Below are positions 1-10,795 of a stretch of 34,730 nt of DNA, piece by piece (within the stretch, counting starts at the first letter, position 1; every line of letters starts with the position of its first letter). The notes beneath the pieces were generated by a model. The model worked only from the letters and a program-made list of their open reading frames with translations. It was not told where the DNA came from and did not search any database. This DNA comes from Chara braunii. Lineage: Eukaryota > Streptophyta > Charophyceae > Charales > Characeae. The position numbers were made by a program, and so were the translations under genes. The DNA lies in NCBI GenBank assembly GCA_003427395.1, contig BFEA01000003.1:8601116-8635845 (forward strand), written 5' to 3'.

Positions 1-70
<70 letters not shown>
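1..70. repeat. (CT)n microsatellite
   Basis: The window opens inside an uninterrupted CT dinucleotide run of about 35 units. It then passes into C-rich anonymous sequence. The true left end of the run lies outside the window. Confidence 0.98.
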
Positions 71-73
<3 letters not shown>

Positions 74-1660
74 CCGCTACATCACCTCCGATGCGGGCAG
101 TCCGTCGCCTCACGCCTACACCGAGTCGTCAACCCGCTTAGTCCGAGTACGCCAGCCAAGTTCGCCCGTGCGTCACAGTCCGTCGTGGCCCGCACGTCAA
201 CCCCGCCTACCCGACACCATCTCGTCGGGTCGCCCGACTCACTTCTGCTCATCTTCTCACTTACTTGTTAGTCGATCCTCACTGACCGCAGTAACTTCCA
301 AATTCTGAGAGAGCAAACTAATCTCGATTGCGAAATTTATAGCGTGCATGCTTGCGCGATGAACCTGGGATTATGCCTAAGTGAGGGATCCGAAGGGGAA
401 GAGAAGGAAGTGCCTACGCCTGCATGGCCAAGCCGCGGCGTGGGGGACGCAGCCACACTCCACGCATCGATCCGGTCATGCAGTCGCTCAGGCCAATTAG
501 AGTGGAGGATGAGGTATGCACGACAGAGGGGAAGAAGGTGGGGAAACACGAGAGAATCAAGAAGGAGTACAATTACAATCACGCCCGCCAAAAAATACAG
601 TTACATGTAGGATTAAGGGCGCGATATAGTTAGAGCCCACTTCCCACTGCAGTGAGAGGTGCGCGAGCAAGAAGCGTGGCGCAACAGAATTCCAGAGCAC
701 CTAAATTCCTAGTCTAAATCCTATTTGCAACAAGAAATTATGAAAAGCTTAAAAGAAACAATTTCAAGAGCCCGTCATCCGTTGTAAATTTGAAAACGAT
801 ATTCCCGCGCGCTAATCGCACCAAAATTCCTATCTCCCACAGCAGAACAAGAAAGAAGTTATGGCAACCGTTATTCATCGCGCTCATTGAGGCGCGGTTA
901 CTCAATCGTCATCGAGGGACTTTCCCGGCTCTGGTCCCGAAAGAAAAAAAAAGAAAGAAGCGAGGATATCCATACAACTTGCCCGACCAACCCTCCATTT
1001 TTCACCCGACCAACCAGTTTCCAACCCCTGAAGTCGGTTCGCGCAGAAAGTCGTGCGATTGCAGAAAATAGTTCGTCACAACGCGACGTGGTGTTCGAGT
1101 TTGACACGGGCCGCGGTGGGTAGGGTCAGAGGGGCACTCGTGGCAAGGAAGGGGGCAGCGAGGACACTCCTGTTTGCTGACTTGGCCCAGGGCCTCCATA
1201 TTCACCTCATGCTGGGAACCCTGTTGCACAGGGAGGATTTTATGTCACTTGCACAATAATTTTTCTTTAGTGTATTCGGGGGAAGATGACGAGAGCTACT
1301 CTCTGTTTCGTGCTTCTGCTAGTGGTGTTACGGGCTGGCACACTGGAGGAAGGGAAGGGCTGCCTTCCTTGTGAGGAGGCTTGACTTCATGAGGTTTCCT
1401 GTCGTTTTCTCCATCGCTTCCACGTGGCATGATCAGGGGTGGTTGGAGAAAGTGGGCAAAATTGGGGAGACCCAGTCTCACGCGGGGTGGGGGATAATCT
1501 ATGTTTTTGGTTTGTAGCATTGGGAACTGTGGGGGTTGTGTTTTCGAAGGAGTGCTCAAGGCTGAAGGGTGAAATCTTGAGGACGTGCCATCAGCCTTCC
1601 TTCTGTAAGGGCAACTGTTGAAGACTAATCTCATGGAGGCGCGGGGTTGGTGTGTTTTAG
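71..1660. other. Anonymous sequence, no gene recognised
   Basis: The open frames here are short, overlap on both strands and show no family motif. I see no RNA gene, LTR or terminal repeat. The first 250 bases are C-rich; the rest has mixed composition with a short A/G-rich patch near 940-960. Confidence 0.6.
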
Positions 1661-1666
1661 CCTCCT

Positions 1667-1743
1667 TTCTGTTCACGATCAGCGGGTAAACCTTATCTCA
1701 ATACCTTTCCGTTCATGATAAGGCGGTAAACCTTGTCCTAATA
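1667..1743. repeat. Two-copy tandem duplication, about 40-bp unit
   Basis: Two adjacent diverged copies share the order GTTCA(C/T)GAT, a short spacer, GCGGTAAACCTT or GGGTAAACCTT, and CTAATAC or TCAATAC (copy 1 about 1667-1703, copy 2 about 1707-1743). Nothing links the repeat to a known element. Confidence 0.7.
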
Positions 1744-2730
1744 CAGTTCTTTGTAGGTTTCATTGTCTTGATCACAAGGATTGATGCTTCTTCTTTTCGT
1801 AGTTATAGTATGTTCCTACGGGTTGATATCCAATCCAGCCTAAAAGTAAACAATCTGCCACAAGTAACCAAAAATGTCTTGGATGAATGGGTCTAAAAGC
1901 TGAACTTCGTACGTACGAAGTCACTGTGTTAATACAAGGTAGAGCAAATAGTGAAACAAAGATGAGCTATTGCAGCAACAACTCCTAATTTATCCGCTAT
2001 ACTACGAAGAATTGCATAAATAAGTGAGAAAATACCTATGTTACCAAGCCGGACGTCGGGGACCCAAATGAAAGTCTTGGGTTGTCCGTTCGGACAACTA
2101 GTCGGATGTCCTCCCGGGGCAGTCTGTCTGAGCCCCAATCCCCCCCCCCCCAAAAAAAAAAAACTATGTTATGCTTAGTTTGCACTTTGTTTGTACTTTG
2201 TTTGTGCCTTTCCTTGTTTTGGTCTTTGTTTTGGTTTTTGTCTTGGTTCTTGTTTTCGTTTTGAAAATGCTCTTCGTGATAGGCTTGTAGCTTGTAATGG
2301 TGGTAGAGATACGAGGTGTGAAAAGAGAAATCCTCGTGGAATCTAGATGAGTAGGTGAGTGGGAAGAGACAACTGCTACCGCGGACACCCTCTTGAGCCT
2401 GGTCGGTGATGCCGTGCTCGATTGGGTGGTCCCCCCACTTTTTGGAAACTGAACAACTTTCGCCTTGGGGTCACATCAAAATTCTTTATCAAATTTAAAT
2501 TTTAAACTAAAAAATAAAATCAAAGACACTCCCAATTTTTATTTTTATTTTCGTGCTGAAAATGGAGTTTTCCGAGCCCGAACGTCCGGGACCCCCCTGA
2601 CTGTCCAGCCAGGACGTCCTATCGGACAACTGGTAGCCTAGAAAAATACCATTCTGGCACTATGTGAGCTGCAGTTGACATAACAGAGATTTCGTCAAAA
2701 CGGACATATTTTATCTTTTGAACGAAATTG
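1744..2730. other. Anonymous sequence with small palindromes and homopolymers
   Basis: No gene recognised. It contains an 18-bp palindrome (1904-1921), a GTTGTCCG/CGGACAAC hairpin (2081-2098), a C12-A12 tract (2140-2163) and a T/G-rich low-complexity run (about 2180-2265). The 12-mer CGGACAACT(A/G)GT occurs at 2091 and again near 2623. Those two sites could mark the ends of a roughly 590-bp element, but no target duplication is visible. Confidence 0.5.
1904..1921. repeat. Perfect 18-bp palindrome
   Basis: The sequence ACTTCGTACGTACGAAGT reads the same on both strands with no spacer. No flanking gene suggests an operator role. Confidence 0.9.
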
Positions 2731-2942
2731 AAAATCCAAACTGGGGCCAAAATTTGATGAAATTTCGGGTACGGTGTTCTGAAAATGCCTTACCCGCTCG
2801 ATGTATCTGGACTCCGTAAAAGTCCAGATACGTCTACGGGGTACGACGTTCTTTGGCTGACTCCAAATACATTGAGGGGGTAGGGCGTTTTCAGAACGCC
2901 ATACCCGAAATTTCATCAAATTTTGGCCCCAGTTTGGATTTT
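2731..2942. mobile_element. Foldback / MITE-like inverted repeat
   Basis: Arms of about 82 nt (2731-2812 and 2860-2942) are imperfect reverse complements over their whole length. They begin AAAATCCAAACTGG on the left and end CCAGTTTGGATTTT on the right. A second inverted repeat, TATCTGGACT/AGTCCAGATA, is nested at the centre (about 2804-2830). The roughly 210-bp size, the lack of an ORF and the long arms fit a non-autonomous foldback or MITE. The right arm ends where the gypsy-1 LTR starts, so a target duplication cannot be read on that side. Confidence 0.8.
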
Positions 2943-3879
2943 GCAAGGAAAATGAGCGATAGCGAATTTCAGAAACCAAGCAGCACCATACACATGAGAC
3001 CAGATAGTCGTGACTTTGAACCAAAAACAGAATTGCATCATGAGACCCACCAAATACGAGCACATCAAAAACTCATAAGTGACAATGTTCAAATAGTCTC
3101 ATCATCGTCAACAAAAAACCAATGTCGAGATCCTATCTGGCGCTCTGCGCCCAGACTACAAATGGCAGATCCTATCTAGCCTATGTACAATGCCGCTGGT
3201 GACGTCAACAGCTCCCCGAAGTACGAGGAGATCTCAGCCAATGTCGTTCGCCTCAAGCAACAGGTATGTCTCTCGTATCACTCACAACCTCGATCCCCCA
3301 CTCACAGATGCCACGTGCACCCAAGGACCACCACGCGCCCCATCTAGCATACAGCAACGCAGCAGCTCGGCTATGGTTGCCTGCTTGTCCAGCTCGCCCG
3401 TGAGCGCGTGAGCGCTGACCAATGTTAGGGCAGTAGCGCTTAGGCAGCATGCAGCTAGTGCCCGAATGCCGAGTGCTGGGGCAGAAACTTTCCTAAATGG
3501 AAGTGACATGCCTGCTGCGTGCCACCTGCCTGCATTGGGCCTCGGTCCAGAAGCTTCCGCTAGGCCCCGTGAGGCTGAGCCCCAGTCTGAACGAATCAGG
3601 CCCAGGGCCTGTGGTGGTTACTCGTGCCCAACTGCTCGCAGCCTATGTTTCGGCCCATGTTGCATATCTGGCCAGAGCCTGCCACAGTTACATACGAAAA
3701 CGGCAGCCTGGGCCTGGGCGCTCTCAACCAACTGGCGCTGCGCGACAGCCTGAATTTCCCCAGTTGTGTGGTGACCCCAAAGATGAACTGTAGGCCTTGG
3801 TTGAGCCGGCCATCACTTAGGGCAGCCGACTGTACTGAAAAATAGGGCCCTATAGGGCATGTCGAGGCCTTGAGCCTCA
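2942..3879 (-). repeat. 3' LTR of gypsy-1
   Basis: This 938-bp repeat matches 10810-11767 from TGCAAGGAAAATGAG to the shared GAGGCCTTGAG. On the minus strand it would start TG and end CA. The minus-strand purine tract precedes it at 3880-3892. It should carry promoter and polyadenylation signals, but I cannot point to them. Confidence 0.88.
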
Positions 3880-3892
3880 CATTCCCTCCTCC
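3880..3892 (-). other. Polypurine tract of gypsy-1
   Basis: On the minus strand this reads GGAGGAGGGAATG directly before the LTR. That is the expected composition and place for the plus-strand primer of reverse transcription. Confidence 0.65.
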
Positions 3893-3921
3893 ATACTCCG
3901 ACGGTCCTTTGAGAAGTCTCA

Positions 3922-4473
3922 TTACTCAATCTGACGCTTTCCTTTCTGCAGTGACCTCTCGTAGTGGGAGACAGCCTGTGGAGCGGTCTGCATCAGTTCC
4001 TCCCTGGTAAACCATCTGTCCTCCTTAGGATCAATATGATGTCTGAACCGAACGCGATACGGCAGCTTCGGCTCAAGAGGACGTCCTTTGCCTGTTGGTC
4101 TTGGAACTAGCATTTCCCTGTGGTCCACGATGTCATCGATGTCGACCTCTCCATCCATGGTTGGGGGCAACGATGAGCGATGAGAGGGAAACTGGTCAGT
4201 TTCCTTGAAAGGTGCAAGTTTGGAGGCGTGAAAGATAGGGTAAGTGTGAAGATGACCAGGGATCCGGATTACATAAAATGGCCCATCCGGATCTCCCCCG
4301 ACAACATCCATAACCTCCCATGGTCCAAAGTACTGTGGCATGAGCTTGCGAGATTTCCCGTGCTCCTGTCCCTGTTCTGAGGACTTCACCCAGACTTTGT
4401 CCCCTGCCTGAAATGTAGATGGGAGGCGGTGTTTGTTTTCGGACTCTATCATTGCTGCCTGTGCCTTATGCAT
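3922..4473 (-). pseudogene. gypsy-1 integrase C-terminus and chromodomain-like tail
   Basis: This 183-residue frame is the 3' end of the pol polyprotein. Residues about 18-75 carry the SH3-like C-terminal integrase fold signature (GDKVWVKSS, then LMPQYFGPWEVMDVVG, then FYVIRIPGHLHTYPIFHASKLAPF). After an acidic linker, residues about 110-165 (VDIDDIVDHREMLVPR, then LPYRVRFRHHIDPKEDRWFTREEL) resemble the chromodomain of chromovirus-type gypsy elements, which targets integration to chromatin. A stop separates it from the integrase core upstream, so it would not be made as part of a polyprotein. The gypsy assignment is firm; the chromodomain call is by pattern only. Confidence 0.85.
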
Positions 4474-5033
4474 CTATTCTACTGCCTGCTGTTTGTTCAT
4501 AACGATAGGCATATTCAAGTGTGCCCGGTGCAGCAGTTGGCTGGTTGTCAGGTAGTCGAAAGTCTAGGGGCAGTCTAGGCTTGAAAGTCAGTAGCAGACT
4601 GTTAGGGCTTACCCCCAGTGGCGCTGTGCACAGCGCTGTTGTACAGGTTGGTGATGAGAGCAAGTTTTGCATCCCAGTCCATCTGATTGGGCTTAATGTA
4701 GTGCTGCAACAGGTGTTGTACAATGCGATTCAGCTGCTCTGCTTGGCCATTTGCCTCTGGGTGGTTCTCGGAAGTCGTCTGCAACTGTGTTCCCTGTTCT
4801 GGAGTTGCAGCCTTCCACAACTCACTGGTGAATCTGACATCCCTGTCGCTCACAATGGACTTTGGAAGCCCAAAGTCTCTGACCCAGTTCTCTTTGAACA
4901 ACTTGATCACATACTCGGTCTTAGCTGTAGCAGGCATTGCAACTAATCTAGCATACTTACTAAACCTATCCACAATGACATAGATATATCTCATTCCACT
5001 CTTGCTGGTGACCAGCATGTCCATGAAATCCAT
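4466..5033 (-). pseudogene. gypsy-1 integrase catalytic core
   Basis: The integrase core inserts the cDNA copy into the chromosome. All three acidic residues of the D,D-35-E triad are present in the 143-residue frame that ends at 4602: the first Asp in the MDFMDML segment, the second in SIVSDRDVRF, and the Glu in NHPEANGQAEQ. The typical VDRFSKYA stretch follows the first Asp. The frame then shifts, and the end of the domain continues in another frame down to about 4466. The catalytic residues are intact but the chain is not. Confidence 0.88.
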
Positions 5034-5093
5034 AGACAGGTTCTCACCGGGCCTTTCCGGAATCGGAAGTGGCTTGAGAAGCCCAAGAGGGCC

Positions 5094-5606
5094 CTAGGTA
5101 CGTGGCTTGTCTCTCTGACACACCTGACAAGTCTCCACGTACAACTTCGCATCTTTCATCATTTTGGGCCACCAGAACCGCTGCAACAGGTTTGCTGCAG
5201 TCTTCCTATACCCAAAATGTCCGGTGGCATCATAACATTCGCCTAAAAATAAAATACGCAAAGGCTCCCGATTTGGAACACACAAATGTTTATTCCCGAC
5301 CTTCTCAAGGAACAACAGACCGTTAACCAACACAAAATCGCCAGCAGTTGCTTTGTCTTTTGCCTCGAGTGTGGGTATGATTTCGGCCATAAACGGATCC
5401 TCGCGATAGGCTTCCACCAAAGACTGAGTAACATCGTCCGCAAGCCCAAATTCAGTGACCAGGCCACCAAGGAAGTCTAGCCTACGTGACAGCGCATCAA
5501 CAACCTGGTTGCACTTCTTCTTGATGTACTGGGGCTCAAAGTCATATTGCTCTATGACTTCGATCCATCGCTTCAAAGCATCTGAGAGTACTGGTTGAGT
5601 CTTCAT
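5094..5606 (-). pseudogene. gypsy-1 RNase H end and integrase zinc-binding (H2C2) domain
   Basis: The first 45 residues finish RNase H (MKTQPVLSDALKRWIEVIEQYDF, then NQVVDALSRR, the usual end of the gypsy RNase H region). A linker leads to the integrase N-terminal zinc-binding domain: ECYDATGHFGYRKTAANLLQRFWWP, then CQVCQRD. The second His and both Cys of the HHCC motif are present, but the position of the first His appears to be Tyr (ECYDATGH; gypsy-2 has ECHDACGH at the same place), which should weaken zinc binding. Flanking stops isolate the frame. Confidence 0.86.
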
Positions 5607-5666
5607 CCACCTCAGGGTCTGGTGATCAGTCCTGACGTAGAAGAAGCAACCAAGGAGGTAGTGCCT

Positions 5667-6104
5667 TCAGTGAGTCAATGTTTTGTAAATCACGTAGAGT
5701 TCCTTTTCATAAGTGGACTTGGCTAGCTTTTGAGAGGGCATATTTTTGGACATGTACTCTACCGGCCTCAACTTTTTCCCCTCCTGCTGCGTAAGTATGG
5801 CACCAATGTCATATTGGCTGGCATCCGTGGTTACAACAAACGGCTTATCAGGATCAAGCAATTTCAAGACCTCATGGTGAGTGAGGGCATGTTTCAGATG
5901 TCTGAAAGCAGCCTCACACCTGTCTTTCCACTCCCATGGGGTGTCAAGGCATGTCAGATCCGTCAAAGGGGCGCCCACTATGCTATAGTTCTTGACAAAA
6001 TTGCGGTAGTAGTCGGTCATCCCTAAGAAGGACCTCATCTCAGTCACATACTGAGGACGCGACCAGTCACGAATGTTGACCATCTTCTCGTCATCGGACT
6101 TCAA
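5667..6104 (-). pseudogene. gypsy-1 RT connection and RNase H N-terminal half
   Basis: The 145-residue frame starts in the RT thumb/connection (RSFLGMTDYYRNFVKNYSIVGAPLTDLT). It runs into RNase H with TTDASQYDIGAILTQQEG and later RPVEYMSKN and STYEKELYVIYK. The Asp of TDAS and the Glu of YEKEL are the expected catalytic acids for degrading the RNA strand of the RNA:DNA hybrid. A premature stop falls where the next conserved RNase H block should follow; that block lies just downstream in the other frame. Confidence 0.87.
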
Positions 6105-6215
6105 TCCCTCTGCGGAAATCTCATGGCCCAGATAGAGGATCCGGGTACGGCCAAACTCGCATTTCTTCCCGTTGATCTTGAACTGGTGCTGTCGAAGGGG
6201 GTTAAGGACTTTATC

Positions 6216-6569
6216 TCAGTGACCAACGTGCTCCTCGACAGTCCTACTGAAGATAAAGTATGTCATCGAGGCACACAAAAACTTGTCAAAATAGTCATGA
6301 AAGATGCGGTTCATGGCGTGTTGAAAGGTGCCAGGAGCATTGCAAAAGTCGAAAGGCATCACCACAAACTCGTACAGATCGTACCTGGTATGAAATGCAG
6401 TTTTGTATTGATCCTCAGACCGTATTGCAATCTGATGGTACCCGGACTTTAGATCTATCTTACTGAAGTACCGACATCCTTGCACTTGGTCCAACAAACA
6501 ATCGATGCGCGGTAGGGGTTCTGCATTCTTTGCAGTGATGGCATTGAGGCCCTTATAATCAATGCACAT
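6216..6569 (-). pseudogene. gypsy-1 reverse transcriptase palm, catalytic motif shifted out of frame
   Basis: Reverse transcriptase copies the element RNA into DNA. The frame holds the palm blocks in order: MCIDYKGLNAITAKN, then FSKIDLKSGYHQI with the first catalytic Asp, then FVVMPFDFCNAPGTFQ. Where the Y/F-x-DD box belongs this frame reads FLCASMTYFIFS. A neighbouring frame carries the two Asp codons, so a small indel just upstream and a compensating one just downstream explain the loss. The normally conserved Gly in MPFGL is also Asp here. It overlaps the upstream RT fragment by a few bases in a different frame. Confidence 0.88.
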
Positions 6570-6834
6570 CGGTCACCCTTTTCTTTTGTACAAATAAGAC
6601 TGGCGATCCGTAAGGGGAGACACTAGGCCGGATCCAACCCTTCTCTATGAGTTCCTTGAGCTGTTTGCGAAGCTCATCAAGCTCTGTTGGAGACATCCGA
6701 TAGATCCTACCCTTCAGAATGTTAGACCCTGGGATAATCTCTATCGCGTGGACAACCTCCCTCTCAACAACCCCTTTCGGCTCTTCGAATAGATCATGGA
6801 ATTTAGCGACTACTCCCTCTATCTTCGGCGGCAT
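6559..6834 (-). pseudogene. gypsy-1 reverse transcriptase N-terminal segment
   Basis: The 91-residue frame shows the classic gypsy entry into RT: HAIEIIPGSNILKGRIYRMSPTELDELRKQLKELIEKGWIRPSVSPYGSPVLFVQKK. It ends by frameshift just before the next RT block, which continues in another frame at 6569. The upstream linker to the protease also has a frame change. Confidence 0.87.
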
Positions 6835-6865
6835 TTCATCGGCTCGCCTGCAACAGAGACATAAA

Positions 6866-7396
6866 CTAAGTACATACCCTCCTCCGGATTTTTTTTATAT
6901 AGTTGTAGAACGCGGCTGCACACATGCATCCGTAGGACTCGATCAGACTATTAGCCTTAAACTTACGTAATCTAGTGGTCCCCCCTCCAGGCAGTGTGTG
7001 TTTGACCACTTTTCGGTCCCAGTCAAACTGGGGCTGTGCAACCGAGAGGTAGTACAAACCTAACAAGGTATCCATAAGGAGATCATCGTTGACTAGGAAC
7101 GAGACTCGATGTCTTAGTTCCCCTTCCGCGTACGGGAAAAGACACTCAATGTCTTTAAGGTAGTCATTGACTACCATGCGCTGTTTGTTGGCACAGGTCG
7201 ACTCCACAGGTCGACTCAGGTGTTGCACTTGCGCCTGTAAGCACAGCCTCTCAACGCACCCATGACTAATGAAATTCCGTGTCGAGCAAGTGTCATAATA
7301 GACCCCAACCTCGCGGCCGCCGATGACTACCTCGCCGACGAACAACTCACCCTTAGGGGCTTTGGCCATGGCCATCCAAGAAGCTACCGAGTTCAA
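6866..7396 (-). pseudogene. gypsy-1 aspartic protease region
   Basis: This retropepsin-type domain cuts the Gag-Pol precursor. GELFVGEVVIGGREVGVYYDTCSTRNFISHGCVERL (about residues 14-49) lines up with the gypsy protease active-site block, usually D-[ST]-G-A-[ST]. Here it reads D-T-C-S-T, so the Gly next to the catalytic Asp is replaced. The later YYLSVAQPQFDWDRK matches the usual WL...PQIDW block but is altered. The active-site change and surrounding breaks make this a pseudogene. Confidence 0.82.
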
Positions 7397-7703
7397 TTTA
7401 GACCACTCCTCCCTAGCTCCTCTAAGGACTCAAACACATTCAGCGAACAGAGGATTGATGAGTCCGAATGTGTTTGTGAGACGACTACGGAGTCAGTAGG
7501 TTGGTCCATCTCTCAAGATGGTGAGGGTGTGTCCACCACCTCAACCCTAGCAGGAACAACTACTATTCCGACTGGCCCAACGTGTTTCCCGGAGCATTTC
7601 CAGAACTATTGGCAACATTGCTACCTACGGGAGCGAAGGATCCCAACGCCTGCCCCATTGTAGGTAGGGTCTTTTCCGTCACCTTCTTATTGTGGCCCCA
7701 AAA

Positions 7704-9077
7704 CTAGTTATGGCCATATTGACCACAACGAATACAGGAATGTCTGGTGTACCGGTTTCTCCACACGTCCTCTGTGAGACCCGCTTTCTCCCATGGTGGA
7801 GCGTTGGGTTCAACTTGACCCCTAGACCGGGAGCCTCCACGACGTCTACTGGTTGCCTTGCCTTTTTGTACTGAGGCAGCGACTGCTCCACTCCTTGAAG
7901 CTTCTACGCTGCCTGCCTCTGAACCTACTCCTTCATTGAAGTCATCATCTAATTCGATGGTAGACCCATCGTTATCGACAAACATAATGCGACCCTTCGC
8001 CTTCCAGTTAGGAGGCAATGCTTTCTTCTTTCCGTCCGTTGTGGGTTGGTGCCCGTGCCCCATCTTTGCATCTAGGTTTGGGGCCTTCTTGCTAAACGAG
8101 GGGAATTTGTGTACATTGATGTTTGCCTCACCCGCTAACTGATTCCCAAGTGGCATAGGGAGACATCTTAGGTAAGTGGTTAGCAAGACCTGAGGGTCAT
8201 AACGCACTCCAGTTACACAGATCAGATGCTCTACAGCGTCTGTGGCATCCCTCACTGACTTGAACGGTCTATTGCTCAAAGTCAGGATCGCGCAAGTGAC
8301 CTTTTGGGCCTCCTGAGGATCATGCCACCTCTCTTCCACCAGCTTCAAGAAGTCTTCTAGTTTTTGGTTGATTGCCCAAGCACGGAAGTCATGCCCGTAT
8401 CCCCGTAGTTGCACTAACCCGCTTAACCATCTTGTTGCACTCCCCTCATGATAAGAGGCAGCCACAAACACTTCCTCGTGTGGCAAGGTTAACTTGCACT
8501 TAATGTAGACTGACACTGACCTCAACCATGTGTCGAGGTCTTCGCCCCTCTTGTCCCCTGAAAAGGGTTTAGGTGAGGTGATGGTCGTCTTTGGAACCCG
8601 CTGGCCTTGTCCCGGTACTTGTCCCACTCCAGGCTGTGGACCCTGGGGCGCAGGCTGCTGCACCAACTGCTGTTGGGGTTGTGTGCCCAACTGTTGTGCT
8701 GGCTGCGAGACAACAGGCTGCCCAGTTACGACAGTCTGCAACGGAGGTTGGGTATACACTGTCTGTACAATAAATTGTACACTAGGACCTGCTGAGAACC
8801 CTCCTGTCAATGACATACCTAGGGAAGTGGCTTGGACCGATGTTGGAGATGCATATGGGGATACTCCAGTCACCGGTGGGACAAAAGGAGGAGGTTGTAC
8901 CACATGCCAGGTACCAGGCCCTGATGGTGATGGTGCTGCCTGAGCTCGCCCGACCAGCACAGTTAGGCTCTGCTGGATGTCCTGTAAGAGAGTTGTCTGA
9001 TGGTCCTGCATTTCCACTACATCTAGCAGGACTGCACTCAGGGTCCTCACATCATCATCCATGTTTGTCAGGTTCAT
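7704..9077 (-). pseudogene. gypsy-1 gag polyprotein (major open segment)
   Basis: The 457-residue frame is the structural Gag protein. Residues about 30-160 are Pro/Gln-rich. Residues about 170-310 match a retrotransposon gag capsid domain (ITSPKPFSGDKRGEDLDTWLRSVSVYI, then YHEGSATRWLSGL, then LEDFLKLVEERWHDPQEAQ). A basic Ser/Arg/Gly-rich stretch precedes the start of a CCHC zinc knuckle (CIRCGQYGHN). A TAG stop follows the knuckle's His, and the codon for its last Cys appears changed to Gly, so nucleic-acid binding would be lost. The start at 9077 is only where the frame opens; earlier gag-like sequence lies upstream. Confidence 0.88.
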
Positions 9078-9079
9078 CC

Positions 9080-9535
9080 CCTCTAAAAATCATTAACGTC
9101 CGCTTGTTTCCGTTGCATCCTTGATCTTCTTCTGATCATTCATTCTTTCTTTGCCTTTATCTCTCCTAAAGCCTGTTGTAATTGTGCCTCGCGAGCAGCT
9201 GCTCGCTGTATGACAACCTCCTCGGGGGTCAACACTAACGACTGGCTTGCCATAACACCAGTGGACTAACTCGGAGTCTGCGTGACCGTCGACCCTACAA
9301 TCCCTGAACTACACGTCTGAGAGGTCTGCTGCGCAGCTGTAGCCATAGCTGCTGAAAAAGCGGCCTGGAATGCTATGCTTGCCTCTGCAGCCCTAGCTCT
9401 TCGCTACTGCTGTTGTCTCTCTCTGCGCTGGAACAGGATTCTGTCACCCTCGGGTCGTAATGCCACGTGGGCTATAGGGCGTCTTGCCGATCGCAAGATC
9501 CTATCGTCCTCTCTAGTGCCCTCCCTGTCACTCAT
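9080..9535 (-). pseudogene. Decayed N-terminal part of gypsy-1 gag
   Basis: On the minus strand a frame starting with ATG at 9535 reads MSDREGTREDDRILRSARRP. It continues in the same frame, through two in-frame TAG codons, into Ala/Gln-rich helical sequence (AAREAQLQQALGEIKAKKE), then meets a TGA at about 9145. Composition and position fit the start of gag; the frame then differs from the segment that opens at 9077. This is my own translation and is not supported by a named domain. Confidence 0.6.
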
Positions 9536-10795
9536 AAGCTACAACATTGCGCACAAACTGCACTAGGTCACTCTTGATGCCTACCACAGCGTAGTACACA
9601 AACCGGTTTAAAATAAATAAAATAATTAGTCGGTGGCGGTGTCAGAGTCTACACATTTGGGTCCAACATGTAAGTTCAGATTCCTACAAACGAAACTATT
9701 TTACTTTGACTAGTCCACAAACAGAGAAGCAAATGAGTAGAAACTGTTTCTACCTATACTGTCTGTTAGATGTTAATGGTTGTACATCTAACTAATCAAA
9801 ATAAAAATAGAATCATTTGTTGGGTCTGTTTGCAGAATGGTATTTGCCCGAACTTATCACCTGGAATCTACCCCTTCCTCAGTTCTTCTTCTAAGTCACT
9901 TGACGTCAGCGTTCTTGAGCAATCCAGATAGCGTGCGTGTCTAAAGGTGTGCACACGGCCCACCCCTGTGCCCTGAGTGTATGCTGAGCTGGTCAGCCCT
10001 GCACTATTTTTACCCTTGCGTGTTGTGATCCTTACACCGACCGATTGGCTGATCAAGAGGCATTTTAGGACGGCCCCCAAAGTCCTCAGGAATTATTTAA
10101 CGTCGCAGACAGGCGACGATCACAACCAATGGAAGGTACCCCGCCGATGCTTATTTATAGACGCCCGGTACTCGTCTCCCCTGAAGGGATGGCCTGCCCC
10201 TCATCGCCCATCTATCAGTGCAGCAGGAAGACAAAGGACAAGCAACAAAGCATGCGTGCTCCACTCCCGGTGGGTTGGCATGGTGACCGTGACCCGGTGC
10301 TTCGTCCAGGGCCCTTCACATAGCTCTGCCCTCTCCTTCCAGATGCTCCACGTGAACAATGTTGACTCTCAAGGTTGAGCGCACTCGACTCCTCACATGA
10401 GAGGACTCTCAAGACATAACACACGTCCTCACGGTAAGAAGTGTCGAAGAGGGTAGATAAGGTTAGGTGCAACGTACCTCAAAATAGCTGCCCCCAACCA
10501 CAAATATTCTCACCAGATGACCTGATGCCGACTGTGATGACCAATCGCTGCTTCGGCACAACCAGCATTACACCGCCGTTCCACCTCAGCGTCAATCGCA
10601 CATCAGATAGTTCTCATCACAATGTGAACACCCAATAATCACCACTTAGTCTTCCTGGCGATACCCCTCTCTACCTGGGTCGCCTGCTTGCCTTCCCCCT
10701 CCTCACTAAACACTCTACGGCAGCTCACTCAACATACCGGATGCATGTACCGCATAGGCAGAAGACAAGCACCAGATTAGCGCACCGTACCACAA
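9536..10795 (-). other. Untranslated leader of gypsy-1
   Basis: About 1.25 kb between the PBS and the first gag-like codons. Short frames on both strands show no family motif. A long leader is common in plant gypsy elements and could hold packaging signals, which I cannot identify. Confidence 0.6.

Noticed and set aside
7440-7500. GATGAGTCC resembling the hammerhead ribozyme core
   Set aside because: The matching GGAC-GAAA half and the cleavage stem are absent, and the stretch lies in the gypsy-1 gag/protease linker.
8522-9124. Plus-strand frames of up to 137 codons with Cys/Gly-rich translation
   Set aside because: They are antisense shadows of the Pro/Gln-rich gag segment.
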